Below are positions 46,901 to 54,480 of a stretch of 60,374 nt of DNA, piece after piece. Numbering within the stretch: position 1 is the stretch's first letter; each line of letters starts with the position of its first letter. The DNA comes from Bryobacterales bacterium. Lineage in GTDB: Bacteria > Acidobacteriota > Terriglobia > Bryobacterales > Bryobacteraceae. Made by a program: the position numbers and the translations under genes. The DNA lies in NCBI GenBank assembly GCA_003166865.1, contig PMUP01000057.1, positions 1 to 60,374 of the forward strand, read 5' to 3'. The notes below the pieces were generated by a model. It did no database searches and was not told the origin of the DNA. It saw only the letters and a list, made by a program, of their open reading frames with translations.

Positions 46901-47099
46901 CGCCCTGCCCCTAGCGCTCGGCACCGGAGTGGGTGCGGAACTGCGGCGGCCGCTCGGAATCACGATCATCGGCGGATTGATCGTAAGCCAGATGCTGACG
47001 CTCTACACTACGCCGGTGGTTTATCTCTCACTCGATCGGTTGCGGCTGCGGTGGAAGGGCGAGCACGTGCCTGAGCTAGCCCACAGCTCGGCCGACTGA
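43998..47099 (+). CDS. RND efflux permease (MdtC-like)
   Basis: 1033 residues from MNISEPFIYRPVATTLLT, a normal length for the family. Twelve membrane helices, with the proton-relay acids in [17 protein letters not shown]. The periplasmic domains lack the Gly-rich insertion of the preceding permease. Two different RND permeases after one adaptor suggests a heterotrimeric pump like MdtBC. A compound palindrome fills the spacer upstream, which may tune expression relative to the first permease. No outer-membrane factor gene is adjacent. Confidence 0.95.
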   Translation: MNISEPFIYRPVATTLLTIAIAMAGVVAYSLLPVSPLPQVDFPTINVQANLPGASPETMASSVATPLERQFGRIAAVTEMTSTSTLGGTGITLQFELNRDINAAARDVEAAINAARGYLPTNLPSNPSYRKVNPAEQQIFQLALTSDVLDRGTLYDAASTIIVQKLSQIKGVGQVNAQGGALPGVRVELNPMALNKYGIGLEQVRSVLNNSNANVPKGHFSDGFHLWEVGANDQMFKAKDYRPLFVAYNNGAPVRLSDVADVLDSVEDVRNMGVANSQPSVNVAINRQPGANIIDTVDRIREALPQLKAAIPHSINLSVTQDQTVTIRASVRDIERTMLISVLLVVLVVFVFLRSPRTTLIPSVAVPVSLIGTFGVMYLCHYSLDNLSLMALTISTGFVVDDAIVVIENITRYLEQGMEPFAAALRGAREIGSTVLTMSLSLIAVFIPLLMMGGIVGRLFREFAVTMSVAITISMAVSLTTTPMMCAHLLKEHTTHGWMYRTSENAFNWIVGLYGRTLDRVLRHPGLTLGVLAATIGLNVYLFIHVPKGFFPQQDNGRLNGTIIADQDTSFQAMEGNLRRMVKIVQEDPAVDTVAGYTGGSGGYGNTLNTARMQIQLKPLAERKVSVYDVIERLRPKLRVIRGSTNYMQANQDVRVGGRNSASLYQFTMRGDNVQDLTKFGPPMLSALQHLRLISDVNTDQQNSGLQAVVQYDRDTAARFGISSQLIDNVLYDAFGQRQVSTMYTSLNQYHVVMEAAPRFWQDPEFLKQIYVSDPQGRTVPLTAIGRYASSVAPLAVNHQGLFPAVTISFNLAPNVALGDAVDAIQATARKVGLPDTIQTFFAGTAQAYQDSLRNEPILIAAALVTVYIVLGMLYESCWHPITILSTLPSAGVGALLALLLWHTDLSIIAMIGIILLIGLVKKNAIMMIDFAIEAERSEGLRPRDAIYKACLLRFRPILMTTMSAMLGALPLALGTGVGAELRRPLGITIIGGLIVSQMLTLYTTPVVYLSLDRLRLRWKGEHVPELAHSSAD

Positions 47100-47143
47100 G
47101 CCGCGGCCGCTACCGAGCCGCGACCACAGGGAGCCGGTGTTTC

Positions 47144-47506
47144 CTACGACGCTTTCTTGACGACCAACTCGAACGGCATCCCGTCGGCGTCGCCCGAAAT
47201 CTTGATCTGGTCCGCCGCCACCACTCCCGTGTAGGTGAGTTTCACCGTGTTTCCGCCAAAATCCAGGCTGAGCCAGAACGAAATATTTGCGCCGTCGATC
47301 TTGCCGTCCTTGATGGCAATGTCGCCGCCGTCCGGGCCCGACATGGAACCGCTCAGGGCGGGTCCATCTGCCTTGAAATTAAACGTGACTGGGAAGTCGC
47401 CGTTGGGCGTGGAAACGCTGCCGGTCCATTTTCCGTCCACGTCCGCGGCCAAGGCGGAAACAGCGAGCAGCAACAGCGCGGCTGCGGCGGATGCAAAGAG
47501 CTTCAT
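47144..47506 (-). CDS. Small exported beta protein of unknown function
   Basis: 120 residues with a signal peptide ending VSALA. The mature 100 residues read as a compact all-beta domain (GKWTGSVSTPNGDFPVTFNF, GSMSGPDGGDIAIKDGKIDG, ISFWLSLDFGGNTVKLTYTG), possibly lipocalin-like. Similar small proteins recur in acidobacterial and planctomycete genomes, often without annotation. A gene (DUF4159) lies upstream on the same strand after 46 bases. No catalytic residues are evident. Confidence 0.75.
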   Translation of the reverse strand: MKLFASAAAALLLLAVSALAADVDGKWTGSVSTPNGDFPVTFNFKADGPALSGSMSGPDGGDIAIKDGKIDGANISFWLSLDFGGNTVKLTYTGVVAADQIKISGDADGMPFELVVKKAS

Positions 47507-47552
47507 GGGTGAATCCTCCTGGAAGAAACTGTTTGCAATATAGTAACAGCTC

Positions 47553-48377
47553 TTAGTGCGTCATGGAGTACACCACGTAGTTGACGCCAGTGCGTATGCC
47601 GAGCGCCGAATAACGCTCCGGATAGCTCGGATCGTCGGCCCACTCCCAGGAGTCGCCCGTGTCGTGATTGAACAGCACCGCCACCTCGATGCGGCCTTTG
47701 TCGTCGTAAATGGCGCGCCAGTGCGGATCCCGTCCGCCATTGAGATACGGCATGCCGCGCAGGCTCCACTGACCCGAGACCTGATAGCGCTGATCGAGAT
47801 CGAAGACGGTGTGAAAGATCGGATCGCTCGATTCAATTTCGACGATGGGACGGCCCGGCAGTAGCTTGGTCATGTTGCGCTGAAAATAATACCAGTCTTC
47901 CTCGCCCCAGAAGTCGTCTCCCAGCAAGAACCCGCCGCGCGCCAGGTAATCGCGAACCTTGGCCATCTCCGCGTCAGTCATGTTCCATTGATCCGGACCG
48001 GCGCAATAAAGGAAGGGCCAGTTGTAGATGTCATCGCCGTCGTCGGGGCTGACGGGTTGCTCGACGCTGCGCGTTTCCAGGCGAGTCAGGCGGCGCAGCG
48101 CCAGCACGAAATGGCGATCGGCGCGCGGATAGTCGTTGGTCCAGGCGCTTCGCCCTTCGCGCCAGTCGAAACGATACAGCCATCCGAAGATGCCCCAGGT
48201 CCCCTGCGGATACATCAGGCGACCGAAGACGAACTCGGCTTTGTCCTTGTAATCTGCGGGCAGCGGGAAATCGTTGTACTCCTGGCCCGCGTACTCGCGG
48301 AAAGGCATCTGAAACGCATACAGGACGCCCGCAATGGTCAGCCCGAAGGCCAGAAAACCAATCCGCCGGGACTTCAC
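47553..48377 (-). CDS. DUF4159 domain protein
   Basis: 274 residues from a GTG; an N-terminal signal or anchor (IGFLAFGLTIAGVLYAF) precedes a DUF4159 domain covering the rest. Family hallmarks are YNWPFLYCAGPDQWNMTDAE, RDYLARGGFLLGDDFWGEEDW and the C-terminal GVNYVVYSMTH. The domain is related to class I glutamine-amidotransferase-like folds, but the nucleophile cysteine is absent (here GDDFWG), so it is probably a non-enzymatic binding domain. It is divergent from the VWFA gene, 96 bases away; DUF4159 and VWFA proteins are often neighbours in Acidobacteria and Planctomycetes. Confidence 0.88.
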   Translation of the reverse strand: MKSRRIGFLAFGLTIAGVLYAFQMPFREYAGQEYNDFPLPADYKDKAEFVFGRLMYPQGTWGIFGWLYRFDWREGRSAWTNDYPRADRHFVLALRRLTRLETRSVEQPVSPDDGDDIYNWPFLYCAGPDQWNMTDAEMAKVRDYLARGGFLLGDDFWGEEDWYYFQRNMTKLLPGRPIVEIESSDPIFHTVFDLDQRYQVSGQWSLRGMPYLNGGRDPHWRAIYDDKGRIEVAVLFNHDTGDSWEWADDPSYPERYSALGIRTGVNYVVYSMTH

Positions 48378-48473
48378 ACGACCATGCTAGCATCGCCCCG
48401 GCGCCCGACTTCACTCTCGCTTCCCGGCAGTCCTAACGTCGCCAGCCGTGCTAGAGTTCGAGGAAGAGGTGCA

Positions 48474-49394
48474 GTGGTTGTGCGGGCACTTTTGGCCTTT
48501 TTCTCGGCGTGCGCTATTGCCGCGTTCGCTCAGTCCGATCCGCAGACCACCACCGCGTTCCGCGCCGACACCACTCTCGTCCTGGTTCCGGTTTCAGTCA
48601 CCGACCCTTCCAATCGCTACGTTCTCGGCCTGGAAAAACAGGACTTTCATCTCTTCGAGGACGATGTCCCGCAAACCATCACGCATTTTTCGAGTGAGGA
48701 CGCGCCGCTGTCCATCGGCTTGCTGGTGGACACCAGCGGCAGCATGGGCGCCAAGCTCGACACGTCGCGAAGAGCGGTGATCGAATTCTTGAAAACGCTG
48801 AACGCCTCCGATGAAGCCTTCCTGGTGGAGTTCAGCGATCAAGCCGAACTCGCGGTGAGTCTCACCAGCGACTCCCGCGCCATCCAGAACAAGCTCACCT
48901 CGGTGACCTCTGGCGGCCTCACTGCGATGCTGGATGCCGTCCACACGGGATTGCAGGAAATGAAACGCGCCAAGAACCCCCGCAAGGCTCTGCTCATTAT
49001 TTCCGACGGCGGCGACAACAACAGCCGGTACACGGCCACCCAGATTGGAGACCTGGTGCGCGAAGCGGACGTGCAAATCTACGCGATGGGCGTGTTCGAG
49101 CCGGTACTGTCATTTGGACTGACCACAGCGGAGATGAGCGGGCCGAAGCTTCTGTCTGAAATCGCCGAGCAGACCGGCGGTCGCGCGCTGGCCGCCACCA
49201 ATCTGCGCGAACTGCCCGGGATCGCCGAGCGGATCGGCATCGAGCTTCGTAACCAATACGTGCTGGCCTATTCGCCGTCCAATAAGAACCGCGACGGCAA
49301 GTATCGCAAGGTGCAAGTGAAGCTGGACCAACCCAAGGCGCTGCCTGCGTTGAAGGCTCGCTGGCGGCTGGGATACTACGCGCCCAACGATTAG
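48474..49394 (+). CDS. VWFA-domain secreted protein (acidobacterial type)
   Basis: 306 residues from GTG 48474, which has AGGAAG seven bases upstream; GTG 48480 is an alternative. A signal peptide ends AAFAQS. Residues about 22-70 are a short beta region (VSVTDPSNRYVLGLEKQDFHLFEDD) that typifies the acidobacterial VWFA family (TIGR03436-like). The VWFA domain follows with the metal-ion site in DTSGSMGAK and TSGGLTAMLDAV, and IISDGGDNNSRY. The role is protein-protein contact outside the inner membrane; partner unknown. Confidence 0.88.
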   Translation: MVVRALLAFFSACAIAAFAQSDPQTTTAFRADTTLVLVPVSVTDPSNRYVLGLEKQDFHLFEDDVPQTITHFSSEDAPLSIGLLVDTSGSMGAKLDTSRRAVIEFLKTLNASDEAFLVEFSDQAELAVSLTSDSRAIQNKLTSVTSGGLTAMLDAVHTGLQEMKRAKNPRKALLIISDGGDNNSRYTATQIGDLVREADVQIYAMGVFEPVLSFGLTTAEMSGPKLLSEIAEQTGGRALAATNLRELPGIAERIGIELRNQYVLAYSPSNKNRDGKYRKVQVKLDQPKALPALKARWRLGYYAPND

Positions 49395-49403
49395 CCGCGC
49401 GTG

Positions 49404-50459
49404 CTAGTGGTGCCCGCCCACGTGCACTGTGCCCGGGTGTCCCACGCCTACGCCCACGCCCAGACGAACCACCCCCGGACTTTGATACAAGGGACGGCCG
49501 ATTCCGGAGCGTACGGGCAGAGTCGCACCGCGGTAGCCGAACACCGTGGGGTAGCGATAAGGGAGATAGAGAGGCGACCAATAGTACAAAGCCAGTGGGC
49601 CCGCCGCGCCGAATCCATAGGGACCGTAAGGCGAGTAGCCGAACCCTGTTCCATACGAACCAGGGCCGTACAGCCCCGCGCCATACAGTGCGGACCCGTA
49701 CGCGTAGGGCTGAATATAGCTCGACATGCCGGGCGGATACGGCGGAATGCCCAACGATTGAAGCACCGCATCCGGATCGTTCTGCCAGCCGTCGATGGCG
49801 CTGGATAAATCGGACGCGGCGGCGGCCTGTAGGTTGCTGTCGGCGACGGAGTGATCGCGCGCGCTGGCCCAGTTGCCCAAGTCGTCCGGGTTGCTGAAGC
49901 CTGCATCGTTCAGGAGTCTGCGAGCCGTGAGCTTGCCCTCCAATGCAACGGCGTAGCCCGCGCCGGCCTCTACCGATTTTCCGTCGGCGCTGGTCACGTC
50001 GGCGTCGCCAGTCTCGACCTTGACCTGGGGCGGCTCGGAATCGAATCTGTAGCGGCCCGGCTTCTTGATGTGAACCTGATCGAGGTTATACAGGATGCTG
50101 ACGGAGGTGTTCGGGAGCGCGTCCGATCCCTGATCCAGCACCGCGGAACCGTTCAACAGCTCGACCCGCGTGTTGTCGAGGTCGTTCGAAACCATCCGGA
50201 TCGCGCTGTTCGCGCCCACGCGAAGAAATGTCCCGGGCGTGAGCAGCACTTCGGCGCGGCCCTCCTGGGTACGCAGCTCCGAGCCGTTCTTCATCTGGTC
50301 GAACTTGCCGGATTTCTGTTCGACACGCTGGTCGTCCAGGAAAACCGCGCCGTCAGCGAGATGAATCAAGCCCGAATGCGCCGAGATGACGGATTGGGCT
50401 AAGGCAGGGAGACCGAGCAACGGAGTCAAGGCCCAGCAAAGGATCCACCGCTGCGACAT
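49404..50459 (-). CDS. FecR-domain secreted protein with Gly/Tyr-rich tail
   Basis: 351 residues from ATG 50459, with AAGGAG nine bases upstream. A signal peptide ends LPALAQ. The FecR-type beta domain spans about 25-165 (SGLIHLADGAVFLDDQ, LRTQEGRAEVLLTPGTFLRVG, NTRVELLNGSAVLDQG). The C-terminal third is rich in Gly, Tyr and Pro (YGSALYGAGLYGPGSYGTG), a low-complexity stretch of unclear role, ending HVGGHH. There is no membrane helix as in true FecR anti-sigma factors, so signalling is unlikely; it may bind polysaccharide or be part of the cell surface. Convergent with the VWFA gene, 9 bases apart. Confidence 0.85.
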   Translation of the reverse strand: MSQRWILCWALTPLLGLPALAQSVISAHSGLIHLADGAVFLDDQRVEQKSGKFDQMKNGSELRTQEGRAEVLLTPGTFLRVGANSAIRMVSNDLDNTRVELLNGSAVLDQGSDALPNTSVSILYNLDQVHIKKPGRYRFDSEPPQVKVETGDADVTSADGKSVEAGAGYAVALEGKLTARRLLNDAGFSNPDDLGNWASARDHSVADSNLQAAAASDLSSAIDGWQNDPDAVLQSLGIPPYPPGMSSYIQPYAYGSALYGAGLYGPGSYGTGFGYSPYGPYGFGAAGPLALYYWSPLYLPYRYPTVFGYRGATLPVRSGIGRPLYQSPGVVRLGVGVGVGHPGTVHVGGHH

Positions 50460-50504
50460 CAAAGAGACTCCTTTGAATTAGGATCGATGGTTTCCGGGCG
50501 CATG

Positions 50505-50951
50505 TCAAGCGGCCCTACCGGTAGGCTTGAGCATGGCTCCCGCCGTGCGCACGGCTGCATCAATCAAATGATTCCAGTTGTCTTTGCCTAAGGCTTTCCG
50601 CAGGCCTCTTTGAGCACTCTGCCAATCAGGAAGAGCGCGCTCGTACTTCCGTTTTCCCGCTGCCGTCAGGGAAAGCCGCAACTCACGCCGGTCAGTCCCG
50701 GCCGCCGAGCGCAGCCATCCTTTCTTTCGCAGCGGGGCCAGGGTTCTGGTGAGAGTCGTGCTGTCGATCTGTAGCAGTTCGCCCAACTGTTTCTGGGAGA
50801 TCCCGGATGCAAGTGTCAAGGCCTGCAATAGCGTGAACTGGGTGACGCGCAGGCCGCTCGGGCGAAGCGCCGCATCATAGAACTGGGACACCACCCGGTC
50901 GGCCCTCCGGAGGTTAGCGCACGCGCACGGCAGCCGCACAATTTGATCCAT
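50505..50951 (-). CDS. MarR-family transcriptional regulator
   Basis: 148 residues with the winged helix-turn-helix: helices QFTLLQALTLASGISQKQL, recognition segment LQIDSTTLTRTLAPLRKKGW, and wing LRSAAGTDRRELRLSLTAAG. An N-terminal pair of cysteines (CACANL) could make it redox-responsive, as in some MarR proteins, though this is speculation. It is divergent from the membrane protein gene at 51054, with 102 bases between them that contain two repeat sites, so it probably regulates itself and that gene. Confidence 0.92.
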   Translation of the reverse strand: MDQIVRLPCACANLRRADRVVSQFYDAALRPSGLRVTQFTLLQALTLASGISQKQLGELLQIDSTTLTRTLAPLRKKGWLRSAAGTDRRELRLSLTAAGKRKYERALPDWQSAQRGLRKALGKDNWNHLIDAAVRTAGAMLKPTGRAA

Positions 50952-50952
50952 A

Positions 50953-51034
50953 AGATACCTGTATCTACATCTATATCAGGTCCTGGTGTCTCGTGCAACT
51001 TTCTTGCAACCAACCAGATGCATATACATCTATA
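50953..51034. promoter_or_regulatory. Paired operator-like repeats between MarR gene and divergent membrane-protein gene
   Basis: The ten-base word TACATCTATA occurs at 50966-50975 and again at 51025-51034. The first site overlaps an inverted repeat AGATAC/GTATCT (50953-50958 with 50961-50966) directly at the MarR start; the second overlaps a near-palindrome AGATG/CATCT (51017-51021 with 51027-51031) just upstream of the other gene. This fits dimer binding sites of the MarR protein. Confidence 0.5.
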
Positions 51035-51053
51035 AGGCGAAGGAGATCGAAAC

Positions 51054-51782
51054 ATGAACACTACAGTGATCGGGGCCGTGGCGGTTGTAGCCGTGTTGAT
51101 ATTTGGTCTGCACCGCGCGCTCAATCTTGTCAAGCTGCCGGCCGGAGACCGCAGGCGCGCGTTTTGGAGCATCTCGGCACTCCTCGTGGCCTGGTTCTTC
51201 GCCGCGCTGCTGCCGGTCTGGCTGGGGTTCTATCAGGGATCCCCCACCCGCATTCCAACCATCCAGTATGGCCTGCTGCCTCCGATCGCGGTCGGCGTCG
51301 CCCTGTTTTGGCGATGGCCCGCGCTCAGGCGCGTCATTGAGTCCGCGCCGCAAGAGGGGATCGTGAGCGTTCAGGTCTATCGAGCGCTCGGTCTGATCTT
51401 CCTTGTACTCTATGCCGAAGGACGGCTGCCGGGCGCGTTTGCGTTGCCGGCCGGCTGCGGCGATGTTTTGGTCGGGCTGCTTGCGCCGATCGTGGGCATC
51501 GCCGTCGCGCGGCAATGGCGTGGATCCGTAAACCTGCTCCGGGCTTGGAATCTGTTGGGGATTGCCGATCTGGTTGTGGCTGTATCAACCGGTTTCTTGA
51601 GCTCGCCCTCACCGTTCCAGATGCTCGGGTTTGACCGGCCTAATGAGCTCATCGGCGCGTTTCCGTTGGCCATGATTCCGGTTTTCCTGGTGCCCCTCTC
51701 GATACTGTTGCACCTGGCATCCTTGGAAAAACTGCGCCAATCCCCGGCGCGGTATCGGTGGATGGCCCGGCAACAGGCGTAA
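51054..51782 (+). CDS. Polytopic inner-membrane protein of unknown function
   Basis: 242 residues with about seven hydrophobic segments (for example VIGAVAVVAVLIFGL, LLVAWFFAALLPVWLGF, VYRALGLIFLVLYAE and FPLAMIPVFLVPLSILLHL). GAAGGAGA lies eight bases before the ATG. I do not recognise a family. It is the likely target of the divergent MarR regulator, whose putative operators lie just upstream, so a role in response to a small toxic or signalling molecule is a reasonable guess. The next gene, an S9 peptidase, begins 10 bases after its stop. Confidence 0.75.
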   Translation: MNTTVIGAVAVVAVLIFGLHRALNLVKLPAGDRRRAFWSISALLVAWFFAALLPVWLGFYQGSPTRIPTIQYGLLPPIAVGVALFWRWPALRRVIESAPQEGIVSVQVYRALGLIFLVLYAEGRLPGAFALPAGCGDVLVGLLAPIVGIAVARQWRGSVNLLRAWNLLGIADLVVAVSTGFLSSPSPFQMLGFDRPNELIGAFPLAMIPVFLVPLSILLHLASLEKLRQSPARYRWMARQQA

Positions 51783-51792
51783 ACTGAAATGC

Positions 51793-53826
51793 ATGTTTCT
51801 CAGGCGATTACTGCTCGGCTTGTTTTCGGTGGCGCTATGGGCGCAGCCCGCACGCCACCCGTTCAATCTGGACGATCTGGCCCGCACGCGCGAGGTCCGC
51901 GATCCCCAATGTTCGCCGGATGGCCGATCGGTGGCATACACCGTGTCCACGGTCGACGTGAAGGAAGACAAAACCAACTCCCACGTCTGGATGATCAGCT
52001 ACGATGGCAAGGACGATCGCCAGGTCACCTCGAGCCAGGATAGTGAGTCGTCACCGCGCTGGAGTCCGGACGGAACGTATTTGTCCTTTACATCCTCGCG
52101 GCCGGCCCCGGCGAAGGGCAACCAGGTATGGCTGCTGGACCGGCGTGGCGGCGACGCATTTCAACTCACCGATGTGAAGGGGCGTCTGGAATCCTACGAG
52201 TGGGCGCCGGATTCAAAGCGCCTGGCCTTGTTGACTGCCGATCCCGATCCCGCGGCGGAGCCGGGCGAAGGAGGCAAGCCCAAGCCGCCCAAGCCGATCG
52301 TCCTTGATCGATACCATTTCAAGCAGGACATCCAAGGCTACCTGGTGTCGGACCGGCACACCTACGTCTATCTGTTCGACATCGCTACCAAGAAGCTGGA
52401 CCGCCTGACCACAGGCAAACGGGACGAATCCGCGCCATCCTGGTCGCCCGACGGCAAGTCGATCGCCTTCTTAAGCAATCACGAGAAGGACCCGGATCGG
52501 GACCCCTACACCGAACTATTCGTCGCGGAGGCGCGCGCCGGCGCGAGCGAAAAAGCGCTGACTACGATTGAAGACCGCGTGGGACGTACGCGCCCGGAAT
52601 GGAGCCCCGACGGCAAATGGATTGCCGTTCTGGAAAGTGACGAAAAGAAATACGAGGAATATTCCATGTCCCGGCTCGCGCTGGTGGCTGCGGATGGAAG
52701 CGGCAAAGCGGCGCTCGTAAAGCCGGCTGCCGATCTCGACCGGGGAGTCTCCACGCCGCGATTCAGTGCCGATGGGCAGTCGATTTCTTTTTTGGTGACC
52801 GACGACCGTTCCGTCTACCCTGCGCGCCTCAGGCTCGCCGGCGGATCCGTGGAGCGGCTGGCGGCTTCGCCCATTGTGGCAAACAACCCGAGCGTGGCGG
52901 CAGCATGTTCCGTCGTGCTCTCGGGCACTGACACCAAGCCGATCGAGGTTTACTCGATTCAGGGCGGCGCGCTTGGCCAGCTCACGCATCAAAACGATTC
53001 GCTCTTCAGCAGCATCGAAGCCGTGACGTCGGAAGACGTCAGTTTCAAAAGTAAGGACGGCACGGAGGTGCATGGGTTGTTGTACCAGCCGGCCGGCTAC
53101 GTCGCGGGCACGAAAGTCCCCCTGCTGCTGCGTATTCACGGCGGTCCCAACGGCCAGGATCAGCACTCGTTCAGTGCCGAGCAGCAGTGGCTCGCCGCCA
53201 ACGGTTACGCGGTGCTCGCGGTAAATTATCGAGGGAGCGCCGGGCGCGGCCAGAAGTACTCCCGGTCGATCGCGGCTGACTGGGGCCATTTCGAGGTGGA
53301 GGACCTGGAGGCCGGCCTCGACTACGTCATCAAGATGGGCCTTGCCGATCCGGACCGCCTGGGCGTGGGCGGCTGGAGCTACGGCGGCATCATGACCGAT
53401 TACATGATAGCGAGCGATCATCGCTTCAAGGCGGCGACCAGCGGCGCTGGCACTGCGTTCGCAATCGCGTTGTACGGGGTGGATCAGTACATCCTTCAGT
53501 ACGACAATGAACTCGGGCCGCCGTGGAAGGCATTCGACACCTACATGAAGTTGTCGTATCCGTTCCTCCACGCCGACCGCATCACGACGCCGACCCTGTT
53601 TCTGGGCGGCGACAAGGATGCCAACGTACCACTCGAGGGTGGCCAGCAGATGTACCAAGCGCTCAAGAGCCTCGGCATCGACACGCAGCTCATCATCTAT
53701 CCCGATCAGTTCCACGGCCTCACGCGGCCGAGCTTCATTCGCGATCGGCTGGAGCGATACCTGGCCTGGTATGACAAATATCTGAAGCCGGCGGCCGTGA
53801 CGACGACGACCGCAGCGGCGCAATGA
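51793..53826 (+). CDS. S9-family serine peptidase (prolyl oligopeptidase/acylaminoacyl-peptidase-like)
   Basis: 677 residues with a signal peptide ending SVALWAQ. Residues about 30-390 form a WD40/PD40-like beta propeller (CSPDGRSVAYTVS, WSPDGTYLSFTSS, WSPDGKSIAFLSN). The alpha/beta hydrolase domain follows, with nucleophile Ser529 in GWSYGGIM, Asp609 in GGDKDANVP, and His641 in FHGLTRP. It should cleave short peptides in the periplasm. It follows the unknown membrane protein gene after 10 bases and may be coexpressed under MarR control. Confidence 0.95.
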   Translation: MFLRRLLLGLFSVALWAQPARHPFNLDDLARTREVRDPQCSPDGRSVAYTVSTVDVKEDKTNSHVWMISYDGKDDRQVTSSQDSESSPRWSPDGTYLSFTSSRPAPAKGNQVWLLDRRGGDAFQLTDVKGRLESYEWAPDSKRLALLTADPDPAAEPGEGGKPKPPKPIVLDRYHFKQDIQGYLVSDRHTYVYLFDIATKKLDRLTTGKRDESAPSWSPDGKSIAFLSNHEKDPDRDPYTELFVAEARAGASEKALTTIEDRVGRTRPEWSPDGKWIAVLESDEKKYEEYSMSRLALVAADGSGKAALVKPAADLDRGVSTPRFSADGQSISFLVTDDRSVYPARLRLAGGSVERLAASPIVANNPSVAAACSVVLSGTDTKPIEVYSIQGGALGQLTHQNDSLFSSIEAVTSEDVSFKSKDGTEVHGLLYQPAGYVAGTKVPLLLRIHGGPNGQDQHSFSAEQQWLAANGYAVLAVNYRGSAGRGQKYSRSIAADWGHFEVEDLEAGLDYVIKMGLADPDRLGVGGWSYGGIMTDYMIASDHRFKAATSGAGTAFAIALYGVDQYILQYDNELGPPWKAFDTYMKLSYPFLHADRITTPTLFLGGDKDANVPLEGGQQMYQALKSLGIDTQLIIYPDQFHGLTRPSFIRDRLERYLAWYDKYLKPAAVTTTTAAAQ

Positions 53827-53838
53827 CATTGTTCGCGA

Positions 53839-53994
53839 TTACACCTCGAGACACAGTTCGATCGCCTCGCGAATGCGTTGAGTGACCTCGTCGAGCGACC
53901 GCGCCTGGGTATGGCATCCAGGGAGTTGAGGGACCGACGCAACATAATACCCCTCCTCATCGCGCTCTATGACGACATCGAACTGGCGTGGCAA
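53839..53994 (-). CDS. HicB-like antitoxin-family small protein, orphan
   Basis: 51 residues from a TTG start at 53994. The sequence is the HicB (UPF0150) fold almost throughout: QFDVVIERDEEGYYVASVP, then QLPGCHTQARSLDEV, and IREAIELCLEV at the end. The family usually has a further 15-20 residues, so this one is short at the C-terminus and stops at the TAA 53839-53841. No HicA-like RNase toxin with its double-stranded-RNA-binding pattern is seen on either side. The TTG start and missing partner raise the possibility of a decaying gene, although short stand-alone HicB-like proteins exist. The stop lies 12 bases from the S9 peptidase end, convergent with it. Confidence 0.65.
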   Translation of the reverse strand: MPRQFDVVIERDEEGYYVASVPQLPGCHTQARSLDEVTQRIREAIELCLEV

Positions 53995-54480
53995 AAAGAC
54001 CGTCCTGGTTCATTATTCTACGCCGTTCGGTTTGCGGAGGGCCAGCGCATTGGCCGTGCGACGCCCTCGTTCTTGTCGCCCGCAAAGCGCGTTTATCCGC
54101 GCCAAGAGTCTCTGCAGTTGACACTTGGTTGTCCTTTGCGGTCGTCGATTATTTAGCGCAATTTGGGAATCGACCTTCTCTCGGCTTCCACGACTCCCGC
54201 CTGCTCGAATTTGGCTCGCGGAGTACGCGAAGGCCGAGTTCCCAATTGGGGTCTTGTGAGGGAGTTAATTCACCTGTCGGACGACCAGCCGGATTTTCCG
54301 GGCTTGCCAAGGACGTTCTCCTCCCAACAGACGAATATCATGCCATCCCTATTCGACGTAAACGCCGAGGGTATTTAGGATCAGTGCCGGAAAGGCAGCT
54401 TTGGGCGCAGACGTGAGCGCCGCCGCCCACTTGGACATAGAATACCCCTGCCCGTAGAGTTGTGACTGACCGCCGCGCCG
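53995..54480. other. Gap without a recognisable gene
   Basis: About 490 bases between the HicB-like gene and the multicopper oxidase. Several open frames exist on the plus strand (53988-54416, 54163-54378), but none has a recognisable motif or good ribosome site. It may hold decayed coding sequence, for example the lost partner of the HicB-like gene. Confidence 0.4.
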
